DNA of 46,005 nucleotides from Alphaproteobacteria bacterium UBA1908 (GTDB lineage Bacteria; Pseudomonadota; Alphaproteobacteria; Caedimonadales; UBA1908). Shown piece by piece: positions 9,791 through 18,936 of the stretch. Made by a program: the position numbers and the translations under genes. The notes under the pieces are model-generated. The model had not been told where the DNA came from. It ran no database searches and worked only from the letters and a program-made list of their open reading frames with translations. Where the stretch lies: contig DDGG01000018.1 of assembly GCA_002337525.1 (NCBI GenBank), positions 47,437 through 93,441 of the forward strand, given 5' to 3'. How positions within the stretch are numbered: position 1 is the stretch's first letter; every line of letters begins with the position of its first letter.

Positions 9791-10105
9791 TTATCCCCTT
9801 AACGAACTGATATCTTCAATGGAAATTGTGCCACGTTGCCGATAATAAACAACAAGAATAGCCAATCCAATGGCCACTTCAGCAGCTGCAACGGTTAAAA
9901 TAAACATAGTAAAAACCTGACCGACAAGGTCGTGTAAGGACGCCGAAAAAGCAACCATATTAATATTAACTGCAAGCAGCATTAGCTCAATAGCCATCAA
10001 AAGCGACAAAACACTTTTGCGCCCTACAATAATGCCCATTATACCCAGACCGAACAAAAGAGCCGAAAGAACAATATAGTGCTGCAATCCGATTTCAAAC
10101 ATCAC
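9791..10105 (-). CDS. nuoK: NADH-quinone oxidoreductase subunit K
   Basis: A 104-residue, three-helix membrane subunit of complex I. Helix 2 carries the conserved acidic residue in 'MAIELMLLAVNIN', and helix 3 carries the second in 'AAAEVAIGLAILV'. Both glutamates belong to the hydrophilic proton axis linking the quinone site to the antiporter subunits. Length matches the family. The start overlaps nuoJ by 11 nt, which suggests coupled translation. Confidence 0.97.
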   Translation of the reverse strand: MMFEIGLQHYIVLSALLFGLGIMGIIVGRKSVLSLLMAIELMLLAVNINMVAFSASLHDLVGQVFTMFILTVAAAEVAIGLAILVVYYRQRGTISIEDISSLRG

Positions 10106-11027
10106 TCACTCCCTCACCAATTCCAGGTTTTGTAAGTTCCAGCGTTTCTCGTGGATCACGCGAAATTTGTACAGAAACATCCTGGCGTTTCATGGTTGTT
10201 TTTTGGCGCAAGGATAAAACAATAGCCCCTATCATCGCCACCAATAAAATAAGACCAGATGCCTGAAAAACATAAGCGTAATAACGGTAAATCAAACCAG
10301 CGAGCGCTTGCGTATTTGTCGTTAAATCTCCCGGAGGTATGGGGGCCGTAATAACTTGTTGAGAAAGAGAAGACGTCGACCAAGAAAAAGATAAAAAGAC
10401 AAGTTCAAGGCATAAGAGAATACCTATAAAAAAGCTCATTGGTAAGGCAGAGAAAATATGTCGTGTCGCATCCAGAATAGAAACACCTGATAAGCGGCGA
10501 GCAACATGTAAAGAAACAAAAAAACTAAAGATAAGGAATCCTGCTGAAATTGTCACAAATGATTTATGAGCAGGTTCACTTGAAAAGATCGCCCAAAGAG
10601 ATAAAGGAATACCATTGCTGATAAAATGGGAATCTCCCAGATTATTAAAAAGTAAGTCCAGGGAACTCAATCCATAAACAAGCGCAAGAAACAAGGGAAT
10701 AAAAGCAATTTTAAAACGTAGGGACTCTCCAATCCCCTGTTTTAGGCGACTTTTTCTTTCTTCCCAGGTAAGTCTGCTTGCTTTTCGGGGTTCTATCTCA
10801 AGCATCATAACGACAAAAAGGAGTAAAACTGCCACCGCCCCCACATAGACAATAACAAGAAGCATCGCCAAAAACTCGGCTCCCAGCATGACAAATAAAG
10901 CTGCTGCATTAAAGAATGCCAAAATAAGAAATAAAACAGAATGAACAGGATTTTTAGAAAAAATAACGCCTGTTCCTGCTCCTAAAAGGATTGTGGCAAA
11001 CACGTAAAAGGAAAAAGCTGCGATCAT
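10095..11027 (-). CDS. nuoJ: NADH-quinone oxidoreductase subunit J with large insertion
   Basis: A 310-residue complex I membrane subunit; most bacterial NuoJ are about 165-205 residues. The first three helices (residues 1-77, with 'NPVHSVLFLILAFFNAA', the conserved Glu near 51 and 'VYVGAVAVLLLFVVMML') and the last helices ('LCLELVFLSF', 'FQASGLILLVAMIGAIVL', residues about 195-275) are normal. Between them, about residues 78-195 hold roughly 110 extra residues with two extra hydrophobic spans (106-128 and 156-175). An even number of added helices keeps the topology. The frame is uninterrupted, so this is not a sequencing fusion that I can see. The C-terminal tail with 'RQDVSVQISRDP' matches alphaproteobacterial NuoJ. 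Confidence 0.93.
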   Translation of the reverse strand: MIAAFSFYVFATILLGAGTGVIFSKNPVHSVLFLILAFFNAAALFVMLGAEFLAMLLVIVYVGAVAVLLLFVVMMLEIEPRKASRLTWEERKSRLKQGIGESLRFKIAFIPLFLALVYGLSSLDLLFNNLGDSHFISNGIPLSLWAIFSSEPAHKSFVTISAGFLIFSFFVSLHVARRLSGVSILDATRHIFSALPMSFFIGILLCLELVFLSFSWSTSSLSQQVITAPIPPGDLTTNTQALAGLIYRYYAYVFQASGLILLVAMIGAIVLSLRQKTTMKRQDVSVQISRDPRETLELTKPGIGEGVSDV

Positions 11028-11091
11028 AAAAGGATACCTACCAGATTTATGCGTAATTTTAATCTTTTTTGAATCAAAAAGCTACCTTAAC

Positions 11092-11583
11092 CTATCTAAA
11101 AGAAGCCTCTGTTCGAATATTTTCAGCCAACAATGTCTCCCAACGATCCCCGTTATCAAGAAGTTTTTCTTTATTGTAAAACAATTCTTCCCGAGTTTCG
11201 GTTGAAAATTCAAAATTAGGACCTTCAACAATCGCATCAACAGGACAGGCCTCCTGGCACAAACCGCAATAAATGCATTTTGTCATGTCAATGTCATATC
11301 GAAGTGTACGACGACTTTCATCACCTTCACGCACTTGCCCTTCAATCGAGATGGCCTGCGCCGGGCATACTGCCTCACATAGCTTGCAGGAAATACACCT
11401 TTCCTCTCCACCTTCATAACGTCTTAAAGCATGTTGCCCTCGAAACCTGGGACTTATGGGACCCTTCTGATAAGGATAGTTAAGAGTTACCTTGGGTTTA
11501 AAAAAGTATTTCAGTGTTAAAGCCATACCAGAGGCTATTTCCATTAACCCAAAAGATCTTATCAAGGTCATAAACGAAGACAT
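11092..11583 (-). CDS. nuoI: NADH-quinone oxidoreductase subunit I (2x[4Fe-4S])
   Basis: A 163-residue ferredoxin-like subunit carrying clusters N6a and N6b, passing electrons from NuoG toward NuoB. The two Cys motifs are CISCKLCEAVCP and CIYCGLCQEACP. An N-terminal amphipathic segment ('GMALTLKYFFKPKVT') anchors it to the membrane arm. The open frame extends to 11622, but I take the ATG at 11583: GGAG lies 7 nt upstream, it starts 10 nt after the nuoH stop (the ribosome site overlaps that stop), and the length then equals the family norm of about 163. Confidence 0.95.
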   Translation of the reverse strand: MSSFMTLIRSFGLMEIASGMALTLKYFFKPKVTLNYPYQKGPISPRFRGQHALRRYEGGEERCISCKLCEAVCPAQAISIEGQVREGDESRRTLRYDIDMTKCIYCGLCQEACPVDAIVEGPNFEFSTETREELFYNKEKLLDNGDRWETLLAENIRTEASFR

Positions 11584-11593
11584 ACTTTTGCTC

Positions 11594-12604
11594 CTAAGCC
11601 GGCAATAAATCACAAAAAACAAGAATGCTTGCTGTTAAAACAACCCATGCCAAAGAAAAAGGTAAAAAGACTTTCCACCCCAATCTCATAAGCTGGTCAT
11701 AGCGATAACGCGGGAGTGTGGCCCTAACCCACAGAAAAACAAATAAAAGAAAAGCTATTTTAAAAGCAAACCAGGCAAATCCTGGCACCAGATTAAAAGG
11801 CAGGATATCAAAGGGAGGAAGCCATCCCCCAAGAAATAAAATTGTTCCAAGAGCACTCATCAAAATCATGTTTGCATATTCCCCCAGAAAGAAAAGGGCA
11901 AAGGGCATTGATGAATATTCAACATTATACCCGGAGACCAGTTCAGCTTCAGCCTCAGGCAAATCAAAGGGAGCACGATTTGTTTCCGCCAAAGCAGAAA
12001 TCACGAAAATGATAAACATAGGGAACAGTGGCACCACGTACCAAAGATTCTGCTGAGCTTGAACAATTTCAGAAAGATTTAATGACCCGGCACACATCAA
12101 CACGGTTACAATAATAAAACCAATAGAGACCTCATAGGATACCATTTGGGCAGCAGAACGCAGGGCTCCCAGAAAAGGATACTTTGAGTTACTGGCCCAT
12201 CCAGCGATAACAATACCGTAAACACCCAATGATGAAATAGCAAAGAGATACAAAACACCCACATTAATATTTGCCAGAACAAGGCCTTCATCAAAGGGAA
12301 TAACAGCCCAGGCAATAAGACTCAAAGCAAAGGTCAGCACCGGAGCGACAATAAAAAGTAAAGGGTTGGCACGCGCCGGCAAAATTACTTCCTTATGCAT
12401 CAGCTTTAATGCATCGGCAATAGGTTGGAGTAATCCAAAAGGACCAACAACATTAGGTCCCTTACGCAGCTGCATATAACCAATAACTTTACGCTCTGCA
12501 TAAGTCAAATATGCAACAGATAAAATAAGAGGAAGAACAATCAGAAAAATTATTCCAGTAACTTGCAACAAAGGGAGCATGATCTCTTCCCAGACTTCAA
12601 TCAT
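11594..12604 (-). CDS. nuoH: NADH-quinone oxidoreductase subunit H
   Basis: A 336-residue, eight-helix subunit of complex I that forms the quinone chamber together with NuoB and NuoD. Diagnostic segments are 'YAERKVIGYMQLRKGPN', 'GLLQPIADALKLMHKE', 'ALAETNRAPFDLPEAEAELV' and 'WVRATLPRYRYDQLM'. The acidic loop residues of the quinone pathway are present. Its start overlaps nuoG by 8 nt and its stop lies 10 nt before nuoI. Confidence 0.97.
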   Translation of the reverse strand: MIEVWEEIMLPLLQVTGIIFLIVLPLILSVAYLTYAERKVIGYMQLRKGPNVVGPFGLLQPIADALKLMHKEVILPARANPLLFIVAPVLTFALSLIAWAVIPFDEGLVLANINVGVLYLFAISSLGVYGIVIAGWASNSKYPFLGALRSAAQMVSYEVSIGFIIVTVLMCAGSLNLSEIVQAQQNLWYVVPLFPMFIIFVISALAETNRAPFDLPEAEAELVSGYNVEYSSMPFALFFLGEYANMILMSALGTILFLGGWLPPFDILPFNLVPGFAWFAFKIAFLLFVFLWVRATLPRYRYDQLMRLGWKVFLPFSLAWVVLTASILVFCDLLPA

Positions 12605-14684
12605 GAGATTTTTTCTCCCCTGATTCGATTTTAGACTGCTCTATATCCTGGACGCAACGAGCCATTGTTTCAGAAGATCGGCTAATCACATCTGACATAT
12701 AATAGGATGTATCAGAAAGAATAAAAGGATCATTCAAAAGCATTCCCTCCGGGCTCCCAAAAACGCCCCATGAATTTTCAGTAAGATGATCCAAATGATT
12801 AAAAACACTATTCGCTCTCACCAAACGGTCCTGCAACTCTTCGATTGACTTGTAGGGCAAAGCCTGCCCTAAAGACTTGGCCAATGATATGATGATTTTC
12901 CAATCTTCACGGGCCTCTCCAGGAGGTGACAAAGCTTTCCTTGTCCTTTGAACGCGTCCTTCTGTATTCACGTAAGTTGCACTTTTTTCTGTATAGGCTG
13001 CCCCTGGTAGAACAACATCTGCGGCCATAGCCCCCCGATCACCATGGTGCCCCTGATAAATGACGAAGGTTTTCTTGAAAGAAGTCATATCAAGCTCATC
13101 CGCGCCCAAAAGGTAAATAATATCTAAATCCCCGCGTTCAGAAGCTTTTAAAATCAGGTTTGTTGACCAACCTGCATCTCCGGGAACAAAGCCACAATCC
13201 AACCCACCAACTCTGCCGGCTGCTTTTTGTAACACATTAAACCCGCACCACTCTTTCTTGATAAGGTTGTACTGCTCTGCCAAAAGACGCAGCTTTCCCA
13301 AAATAACATCACCATCAGGACGTGACAAAGCCTCCTGACCGATAATCAGCATCGGTCTTTTTGCACGCTTTAACGCCTTGCAAGTCTTATGACTACCATC
13401 CAGAAGCTCTTCCAAAACTCCGGGGTCAGCTCCAAGATTATTAACCGGAAAGGTGAGTTCATCCCTCTTCTTTACTGGGCCGCCAAGAGACGCAACTGTC
13501 ATCCCGCCTTCTCCATAACGGCGGCGTAATCGAGCAGCTAAAAGAGGGGCTTCACGTCGAAGATTTGTGTTGATTAAAAGACAGAAGTCGGCCCGATCAA
13601 TACCATGAAGACCACTATTAAAAACATAGGATGATCTGATAGAGGGCAAAGAAATGGCACTGTCCTGACGACAGTCCGTGTGAGGGGATCCTAAAGACCT
13701 CATAAGATCAAGCAAAGCCATTTGAGATTCAACATCTGCCATATCACCGGCAAGAGCAGCAATCCTTTTACCAGAGCTTTTCTTTATTTTTTCGGCAATA
13801 AGGGAAAAGGCTTCTTCCCAGGAACAGGGCTCCAGGTGGCCTTTTGAATTTTTCTTGTATGGCGTATCAAGGCGCTGTCGCTTAAGACCATCACACGCAA
13901 ACCTGGACTTGTCAGCCAACCATTCTTCATTAATATCTTCTTTCAAACGAGGTAGAATACGTTGAACAGACAGGTAAGCTGTATCGATGCGAATATTACT
14001 TCCAAGAGCATCCATAACATCAATACTCTCTGTTTTGGTTAGGTCCCAGGGACGCCCTTTAAAGGCATAGGGGCGCGACGTCAAGGCACCTACCGGGCAT
14101 AAATCAATAACGTTACCGGAAAGCTCTGTTGTTAAAACCTGATCAAGATAAGTCGTAATTTCCATATCTTCGCCACGACTAATACCTCCAAGTTCCTGGG
14201 TTCCGGCAACATCCTGAACAAACCGAACGCACCTTGTGCAATGAATGCAGCGGGTCATATGAGTTTTAACTAAAGGACCCATATTCTTTTCGGGAACGGC
14301 CCTTTTATCTTCCTCGTAGCGGCTTTGACCAGATCCATAAGCCATTGTGATATCCTGCAAATCACACTCGCCCCCCTGATCACAGATCGGGCAATCCAAA
14401 GGGTGATGGGCCAACAGAAACTCCAGGGCACCTTTTTGCGCTTTTTGGGCAACCTCGCTTTTTGTATGAATAACCATGTTAGGAGCTACTGGCATGGCAC
14501 AACTGGCAACAGGCTTTGGAGCGCCTTCAATTTCAACAAGACACATCCGACAATTTCCAGCAATCTTAAGACGCTCGTGATAACAAAAAACAGGTATTTC
14601 GATGCCAGCTTGACGTGCCGTTTGAAGAATTGTACCTCCCTCAACCGCCTCTACTTCTTGCCCGTCAATAATTACTTTTGGCAT
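12597..14684 (-). CDS. nuoG: NADH-quinone oxidoreductase subunit G
   Basis: A 695-residue peripheral-arm subunit. The N-terminal [2Fe-2S] domain shows 'CYHERLKIAGNCRMCLVEI' and 'ASCAMP'. Next come the His-Cys N5 cluster motif 'HHPLDCPICDQGGECDLQD' and an N4-type motif 'CIHCTRCVRF'. The remainder is a molybdopterin-oxidoreductase-like domain with 'AAYTEKSATYVNTEGRVQ' that serves as scaffold. It wires electrons from NuoF to NuoI. It starts 15 nt after nuoF. Length is normal for alphaproteobacteria. Confidence 0.96.
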   Translation of the reverse strand: MPKVIIDGQEVEAVEGGTILQTARQAGIEIPVFCYHERLKIAGNCRMCLVEIEGAPKPVASCAMPVAPNMVIHTKSEVAQKAQKGALEFLLAHHPLDCPICDQGGECDLQDITMAYGSGQSRYEEDKRAVPEKNMGPLVKTHMTRCIHCTRCVRFVQDVAGTQELGGISRGEDMEITTYLDQVLTTELSGNVIDLCPVGALTSRPYAFKGRPWDLTKTESIDVMDALGSNIRIDTAYLSVQRILPRLKEDINEEWLADKSRFACDGLKRQRLDTPYKKNSKGHLEPCSWEEAFSLIAEKIKKSSGKRIAALAGDMADVESQMALLDLMRSLGSPHTDCRQDSAISLPSIRSSYVFNSGLHGIDRADFCLLINTNLRREAPLLAARLRRRYGEGGMTVASLGGPVKKRDELTFPVNNLGADPGVLEELLDGSHKTCKALKRAKRPMLIIGQEALSRPDGDVILGKLRLLAEQYNLIKKEWCGFNVLQKAAGRVGGLDCGFVPGDAGWSTNLILKASERGDLDIIYLLGADELDMTSFKKTFVIYQGHHGDRGAMAADVVLPGAAYTEKSATYVNTEGRVQRTRKALSPPGEAREDWKIIISLAKSLGQALPYKSIEELQDRLVRANSVFNHLDHLTENSWGVFGSPEGMLLNDPFILSDTSYYMSDVISRSSETMARCVQDIEQSKIESGEKKSHD

Positions 14685-14699
14685 TCTCTCTTTTCCTTT

Positions 14700-15965
14700 T
14701 TACGCCGCACTTTGTTTTATACGAGTTACCATAACATCGCGAAAATGACGAATCAGGCCTTGCACCGGCCATGCTGCTGCATCCCCCAGGGCACAAATGG
14801 TATGGCCTTCAACCTGATAGCTGATGTCGAGGAGTTTATCGATATCTGCTATGCGAGCACGCCCCTCGGCAATACGTGTCAAGAGGCGCCACATCCAACC
14901 TGTCCCTTCGCGACATGGACTGCATTGTCCACAGCTTTCGTGCATATAAAATTTTGAAAGACGGGCAATAGCACGAATTATATCCGTAGATTTGTCCATC
15001 ACAATTACAGCCGCCGTCCCTAAACCACTTTTAACAGATCTTAAACTTTCAAAATCCATTTTTACCGTTTCACAAATATGCTTGGGTAAAAGAGGGACAG
15101 AGGACCCTCCCGGAATAATTGCCAGTAAATTATCCCAGCCGCCCCGTACACCACCTGCATGAGTCTCGATCAATTCTTTTAGAGGAATACCCAACTCTTC
15201 TTCAACATTACAGGGCTTGTTCACATGACCAGAAATAGAAAAAATCTTTGTCCCTGTTGCATCCGGCACTCCAAGGCCCGCAAACCAGCTTGCACCACGC
15301 CGCAATATTGTCGGTACAACAGCAATACTTTCAACATTATTGATAATAGTGGGACACCCATAAAGCCCGATGATGGCAGGAAAAGGAGGCTTCAAACGAG
15401 GTTGACCTTTTTTACCCTCCATACTTTCAAGAAGAGCAGTCTCCTCACCACAAATATAGGCTCCCGCTCCCCGCTGAAGATAAAGATCAAAATCCCATTC
15501 TGAGCCAGCCGCATTTTTGCCAAGCAATCCTTCCTGATAAGCTTCATTGATAGCGGCCTGCAAACGCTCGGCTTCGCGTGTATATTCCCCGCGAATATAA
15601 ATATAACCCACATGTGCCTGAATCGCGACACCCGCTAAAAGTGCCCCCTCTATTAGCTTGTGGGGTTCATGACGAATGATGTCACGGTCCTTGCACGTTC
15701 CTGGCTCGCTCTCATCCGCATTAATGACCAGATAGTGAGGCTTGTTATCAAGTTTTGGCATGAAAGACCATTTGCGCCCTGTCGAGAAACCGGCACCACC
15801 GCGCCCTCGCAAACCTGAATTCAGAACCTCTTCAACAAGAAAGTCCTTTCCCTTTGCAATAAAGTCCCGAGTATTTCCCCAATCGCCTCGTGCACGGGCA
15901 GATTTTAAATCCCATCCTGCATCGCCGTATAAATTTTGAAAAATACGATCTTTATCTTGCAACAT
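14700..15965 (-). CDS. nuoF: NADH-quinone oxidoreductase subunit F (NADH/FMN site)
   Basis: A 421-residue NADH-oxidising subunit. The NADH-binding glycine loop 'GRGGAGFSTGRKW', the FMN segment 'ICGEETALLESMEG' and the N3 [4Fe-4S] motif 'ESCGQCSPCREG', with a further Cys in 'HTICALGD', are all intact. It accepts hydride from NADH onto FMN and passes electrons to NuoE and NuoG clusters. The start overlaps the nuoE end by 14 nt. Confidence 0.97.
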   Translation of the reverse strand: MLQDKDRIFQNLYGDAGWDLKSARARGDWGNTRDFIAKGKDFLVEEVLNSGLRGRGGAGFSTGRKWSFMPKLDNKPHYLVINADESEPGTCKDRDIIRHEPHKLIEGALLAGVAIQAHVGYIYIRGEYTREAERLQAAINEAYQEGLLGKNAAGSEWDFDLYLQRGAGAYICGEETALLESMEGKKGQPRLKPPFPAIIGLYGCPTIINNVESIAVVPTILRRGASWFAGLGVPDATGTKIFSISGHVNKPCNVEEELGIPLKELIETHAGGVRGGWDNLLAIIPGGSSVPLLPKHICETVKMDFESLRSVKSGLGTAAVIVMDKSTDIIRAIARLSKFYMHESCGQCSPCREGTGWMWRLLTRIAEGRARIADIDKLLDISYQVEGHTICALGDAAAWPVQGLIRHFRDVMVTRIKQSAA

Positions 15966-16587
15966 CTACCGGCTCCGATTTGCTGGTTTCTACTGTTTTG
16001 TTGTCAGGGTCTTTTTCTTTCACAAGAACTGTTGAGCCTCCTTCCGGTGCCGCATACTGGCGGCCAATAACAGACCCGGGGGAACGGGATTTTCCAGCGG
16101 CAAGATCTTCCAGAACAGAGGTCATAGAAGCTTCATTCAGGTCTTCGTAATAATCTTCGTTAATTTGTACAATGGGTGCATTGGCACAAGCCCCAAGACA
16201 TTCAACTTCTGTTGTTGTAAAAACACCTTCCCCGTGCGTGGCAGAAGCTTTCTCACACGCTTTCAAAACCCCGTCACTCCCCCGAAGCCAGCAAGGCGTC
16301 GTTGTACAAACCTGCAAATGAAACTTACCAACTGGTGCCAAATGAAACATTGTATAAAAAGTAGCAACTTCATAAACATGTATGGGGGCAATATCCAAAA
16401 AAGTGGCAATCGTTTCCACAGCTTCCTGACTCACCCAGCCAATCTGGCGCTGTGCTGTATAAAGACATTCTTTAATAGCACTTTGTGCTCGACCTTTGGG
16501 ATATTTTTTAATGACGGCTTTTAAATGCTTTTCATTCTCTTTTGAAAAAACAAATCCTTGACCTGATTTTTGAAGTCTACGTTTCAC
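15952..16587 (-). CDS. nuoE: NADH-quinone oxidoreductase subunit E
   Basis: A 211-residue thioredoxin-fold subunit holding the [2Fe-2S] cluster N1a. The ligands are Cys94 and Cys99 ('CTTTPC') and Cys130 and Cys134 ('CLGAC'). Beyond about residue 165 there is a polar tail of about 45 residues; extended C-termini of this sort are common in alphaproteobacterial NuoE. The start overlaps nuoD by 4 nt (ATGA). Confidence 0.96.
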   Translation of the reverse strand: MKRRLQKSGQGFVFSKENEKHLKAVIKKYPKGRAQSAIKECLYTAQRQIGWVSQEAVETIATFLDIAPIHVYEVATFYTMFHLAPVGKFHLQVCTTTPCWLRGSDGVLKACEKASATHGEGVFTTTEVECLGACANAPIVQINEDYYEDLNEASMTSVLEDLAAGKSRSPGSVIGRQYAAPEGGSTVLVKEKDPDNKTVETSKSEPVDVAR

Positions 16588-17762
16588 CGATCAATTTCTC
16601 CAAATACAATATCCATTGAGCCAATAATAGCCGCTATGTCCGATAGCATATGGCGCTTTGACATGAAATCGAGCCCTTGCAAGAAAGCAAAACCGGGGGC
16701 CCTGATCTTACAACGATAAGGTTTGCTGGATCCATCTGAAACCAGATAAACCCCAAACTCACCCTTGGGCGCTTCAACGGCCGTATAGGTTTCTCCTTCA
16801 GGCACATGATACCCTTCGGAATATAGCTTGAAATGGTGAATCAACGCTTCCATTGACTGTTTCATCTCAGCCCGAGGCGGCGGAGCAACCTTTCTGTTTT
16901 CTGTCATGACAGGGCCAGAAGGCATCTGATCCAAACACTGTCGAACCAACTTTACAGACTGGCGCAACTCCGCAACACGCACAAGATAACGATCATAACA
17001 ATCACCGTGCTTACCCACCGGTACATCAAAATCAAGAGAGGCATACACATCATAGGGCTGAGATTTCCGAAGGTCCCACGCGACATCACTTGCACGTAAC
17101 ATTGGGCCTGAAAAACCCCAGTCGAGAGCCTGATCTTTTGTAACAACACCTATATCTACCGTGCGCTGTTTAAATATACGGTTGTCAGTTAGCAAACGCT
17201 CCATATCATCAATTGATTTGGGATACGCAGAAATAAAGTCCTGAATATCATTAAGGAGTTCTTCCGAAACATCTTGATGAACACCCCCGGGACGAAAATA
17301 ATTGGCATGTAGTCGAGCTCCTGTTGCTCGCTCACAAAAAACCATTATTTTTTCCCGCTCTTCAAATCCCCACAATAGAGGCGTCATGGCCCCGACATCA
17401 ATGGCATAAGTTGTGAGATTAAGAATATGATTCATAATTCTCGAAAGTTCGGCAAAAAGAACCCGTAAATATTGCCCTCGTAAAGGTACAGAAAGCCCTA
17501 GAAGTTTTTCAACCGCCAAAGCAAACGCATGTTCCTGACACATTGGCGCCACATAATCAAGACGATCGAAATAAGGTAAGGCCTGAAGATATGTTTTATG
17601 CTCAATCAGTTTCTCCGTACCCCGATGCAACAAACCAATATGAGGATCTGCACGCTCCACGACCTCTCCGTCCAACTCCAGGACAAGACGTAAAACACCA
17701 TGAGCTGCTGGGTGCTGGGGACCAAAATTAATGGTATGAGTGCGTCTTTTCTGAACAGTCAT
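16584..17762 (-). CDS. nuoD: NADH-quinone oxidoreductase subunit D
   Basis: A 392-residue 49-kDa-type subunit forming the quinone head-group site. The quinone loop 'FGPQHPAAHGVLR', the 'HIGLLHRGTEKLIE' segment, 'YFDRLDYVAPMCQEHAF' and the C-terminal 'DIAAIIGSMDIVFGEIDR' are all standard. It is a separate gene from nuoC rather than a nuoCD fusion, as is usual in alphaproteobacteria. It overlaps nuoC and nuoE by 4 nt on either side. Confidence 0.97.
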   Translation of the reverse strand: MTVQKRRTHTINFGPQHPAAHGVLRLVLELDGEVVERADPHIGLLHRGTEKLIEHKTYLQALPYFDRLDYVAPMCQEHAFALAVEKLLGLSVPLRGQYLRVLFAELSRIMNHILNLTTYAIDVGAMTPLLWGFEEREKIMVFCERATGARLHANYFRPGGVHQDVSEELLNDIQDFISAYPKSIDDMERLLTDNRIFKQRTVDIGVVTKDQALDWGFSGPMLRASDVAWDLRKSQPYDVYASLDFDVPVGKHGDCYDRYLVRVAELRQSVKLVRQCLDQMPSGPVMTENRKVAPPPRAEMKQSMEALIHHFKLYSEGYHVPEGETYTAVEAPKGEFGVYLVSDGSSKPYRCKIRAPGFAFLQGLDFMSKRHMLSDIAAIIGSMDIVFGEIDR

Positions 17763-18382
17763 AAGATATCCCGTGTTGCTTTTTCGTCGCCGGGCAAAAT
17801 AACTTGCTCTGGTGTCATAGCTTTCCAGGGACTCTCAAAATCAAACTGGCGAAAATCCTGAGGCAGATTAACGGGGGCATAAGCCACTTTTTCTTTTTCA
17901 AAATCATACCGAACTTCTGAAAAACCTGTGAGAGGAAAGTCTTTACGAAGAGGGTGCCCCTCAAAACCATAATCTGTCAAAAGCCGCCGCAAGTCTGGAT
18001 GCCCCTCAAAACCAACACCGTAAAGATCCCAAATTTCCCGTTCATACCAATTTGCAGCCTTAAAAAGGTGACTTGCTGTTGGCATCAACTCTCCTTCCCC
18101 GACACCTGCTTTAAGTCGAATACGATTATTGTAACGATGACTTAGAAGATGATAGACAACCTCAAAACGGGGCGCACGGTCAGGATAATCAACACCACAA
18201 ATATCGACTAACTGACGAAAGGCAAGGTCAGGATGATCTCTCAGTAAAATAAGAGTTTGCAAAAAATCCTTTGGAGAAACCTCGATGCAAAGCTCTCCCC
18301 TTCGAATGGCAATATGTCGTAAAGCCCCCTTGAGTTCACTCGTTAAAAAATCTTCTATATATCGGAGGGTAATTGTCTTCAT
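17759..18382 (-). CDS. nuoC: NADH-quinone oxidoreductase subunit C
   Basis: A 207-residue 30-kDa-type subunit of the peripheral arm. The signature 'WYEREIWDLYGVGFEGHPD' and 'GFEGHPLRKDFPL' are present. The open frame runs up to 18475, but that part lies inside nuoB. I take the ATG at 18382, 6 nt after the nuoB stop, with a weak AAAGAG upstream, which gives the normal family length. It structurally supports NuoD and NuoB. Confidence 0.95.
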   Translation of the reverse strand: MKTITLRYIEDFLTSELKGALRHIAIRRGELCIEVSPKDFLQTLILLRDHPDLAFRQLVDICGVDYPDRAPRFEVVYHLLSHRYNNRIRLKAGVGEGELMPTASHLFKAANWYEREIWDLYGVGFEGHPDLRRLLTDYGFEGHPLRKDFPLTGFSEVRYDFEKEKVAYAPVNLPQDFRQFDFESPWKAMTPEQVILPGDEKATRDIL

Positions 18383-18387
18383 ACTCT

Positions 18388-18936
18388 TTATCCAATAACA
18401 AAATGCTTTGGCTGGCGAATTTTTCGCTGAAGCTGAACAATACCGTATAAAAGAGCCTCTGCCGTTGGGGGGCAACCAGGCACATAGACATCAACAGGTA
18501 CAATACGGTCGCACCCTCGAACAACGGAATAGGAATAATGATAATATCCTCCCCCATTTGCACAGGATCCCATCGATAAAACCCAACGAGGTTCTGCCAT
18601 TTGATCGTAAACTTTACGCAGGGCTGGTGCCATTTTATTAGTCAGAGTTCCCGCAACAATCATTAAGTCTGCTTGACGAGGACTTGGTCGAAAAACAACG
18701 CCCAGGCGATCCAGATCATATCGACTGGCAGCTGTATGCATCATCTCAACAGCACAACATGCCAGCCCAAAAGTCATAGGCCATAAAGATCCACTACGAG
18801 CCCAGGCAACAACTTCATCAACCTTGGCAAGCATATAGCCACGGTTTGCAGCGCCTTCATAAAAAGATTTTGCAGCCTGATCTTCTGTCAAATCACCAGG
18901 CAAAGAGGTTAGAATTTTAGAGGGCTCTACTCCCAT
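18388..18936 (-). CDS. nuoB: NADH-quinone oxidoreductase subunit B (cluster N2)
   Basis: A 182-residue subunit holding the terminal [4Fe-4S] cluster N2 that reduces quinone. All four ligands are visible: the adjacent pair Cys60-Cys61 ('GLACCAVE'), Cys125 ('GSCANGGG') and Cys155 ('VPGCPPT'). The start overlaps the nuoA end by 10 nt. Length and motifs are typical for the family. Confidence 0.97.
   Translation of the reverse strand: MGVEPSKILTSLPGDLTEDQAAKSFYEGAANRGYMLAKVDEVVAWARSGSLWPMTFGLACCAVEMMHTAASRYDLDRLGVVFRPSPRQADLMIVAGTLTNKMAPALRKVYDQMAEPRWVLSMGSCANGGGYYHYSYSVVRGCDRIVPVDVYVPGCPPTAEALLYGIVQLQRKIRQPKHFVIG

Noticed and set aside
10095..11027. NuoJ as a frameshift fusion of two genes
   Set aside because: The reading frame is continuous and the conserved NuoJ segments flank the extra part on both sides, so it is an insertion within one gene.
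11718..12056. 112-codon plus-strand frame inside nuoH
   Set aside because: Antisense shadow of the conserved nuoH; its basic composition mirrors hydrophobic codons on the other strand.
14325..14957. 210-codon plus-strand frame across nuoG/nuoF
   Set aside because: It lies entirely antisense to two well-supported complex I genes, has no family resemblance and no ribosome site; long antisense frames are expected here.
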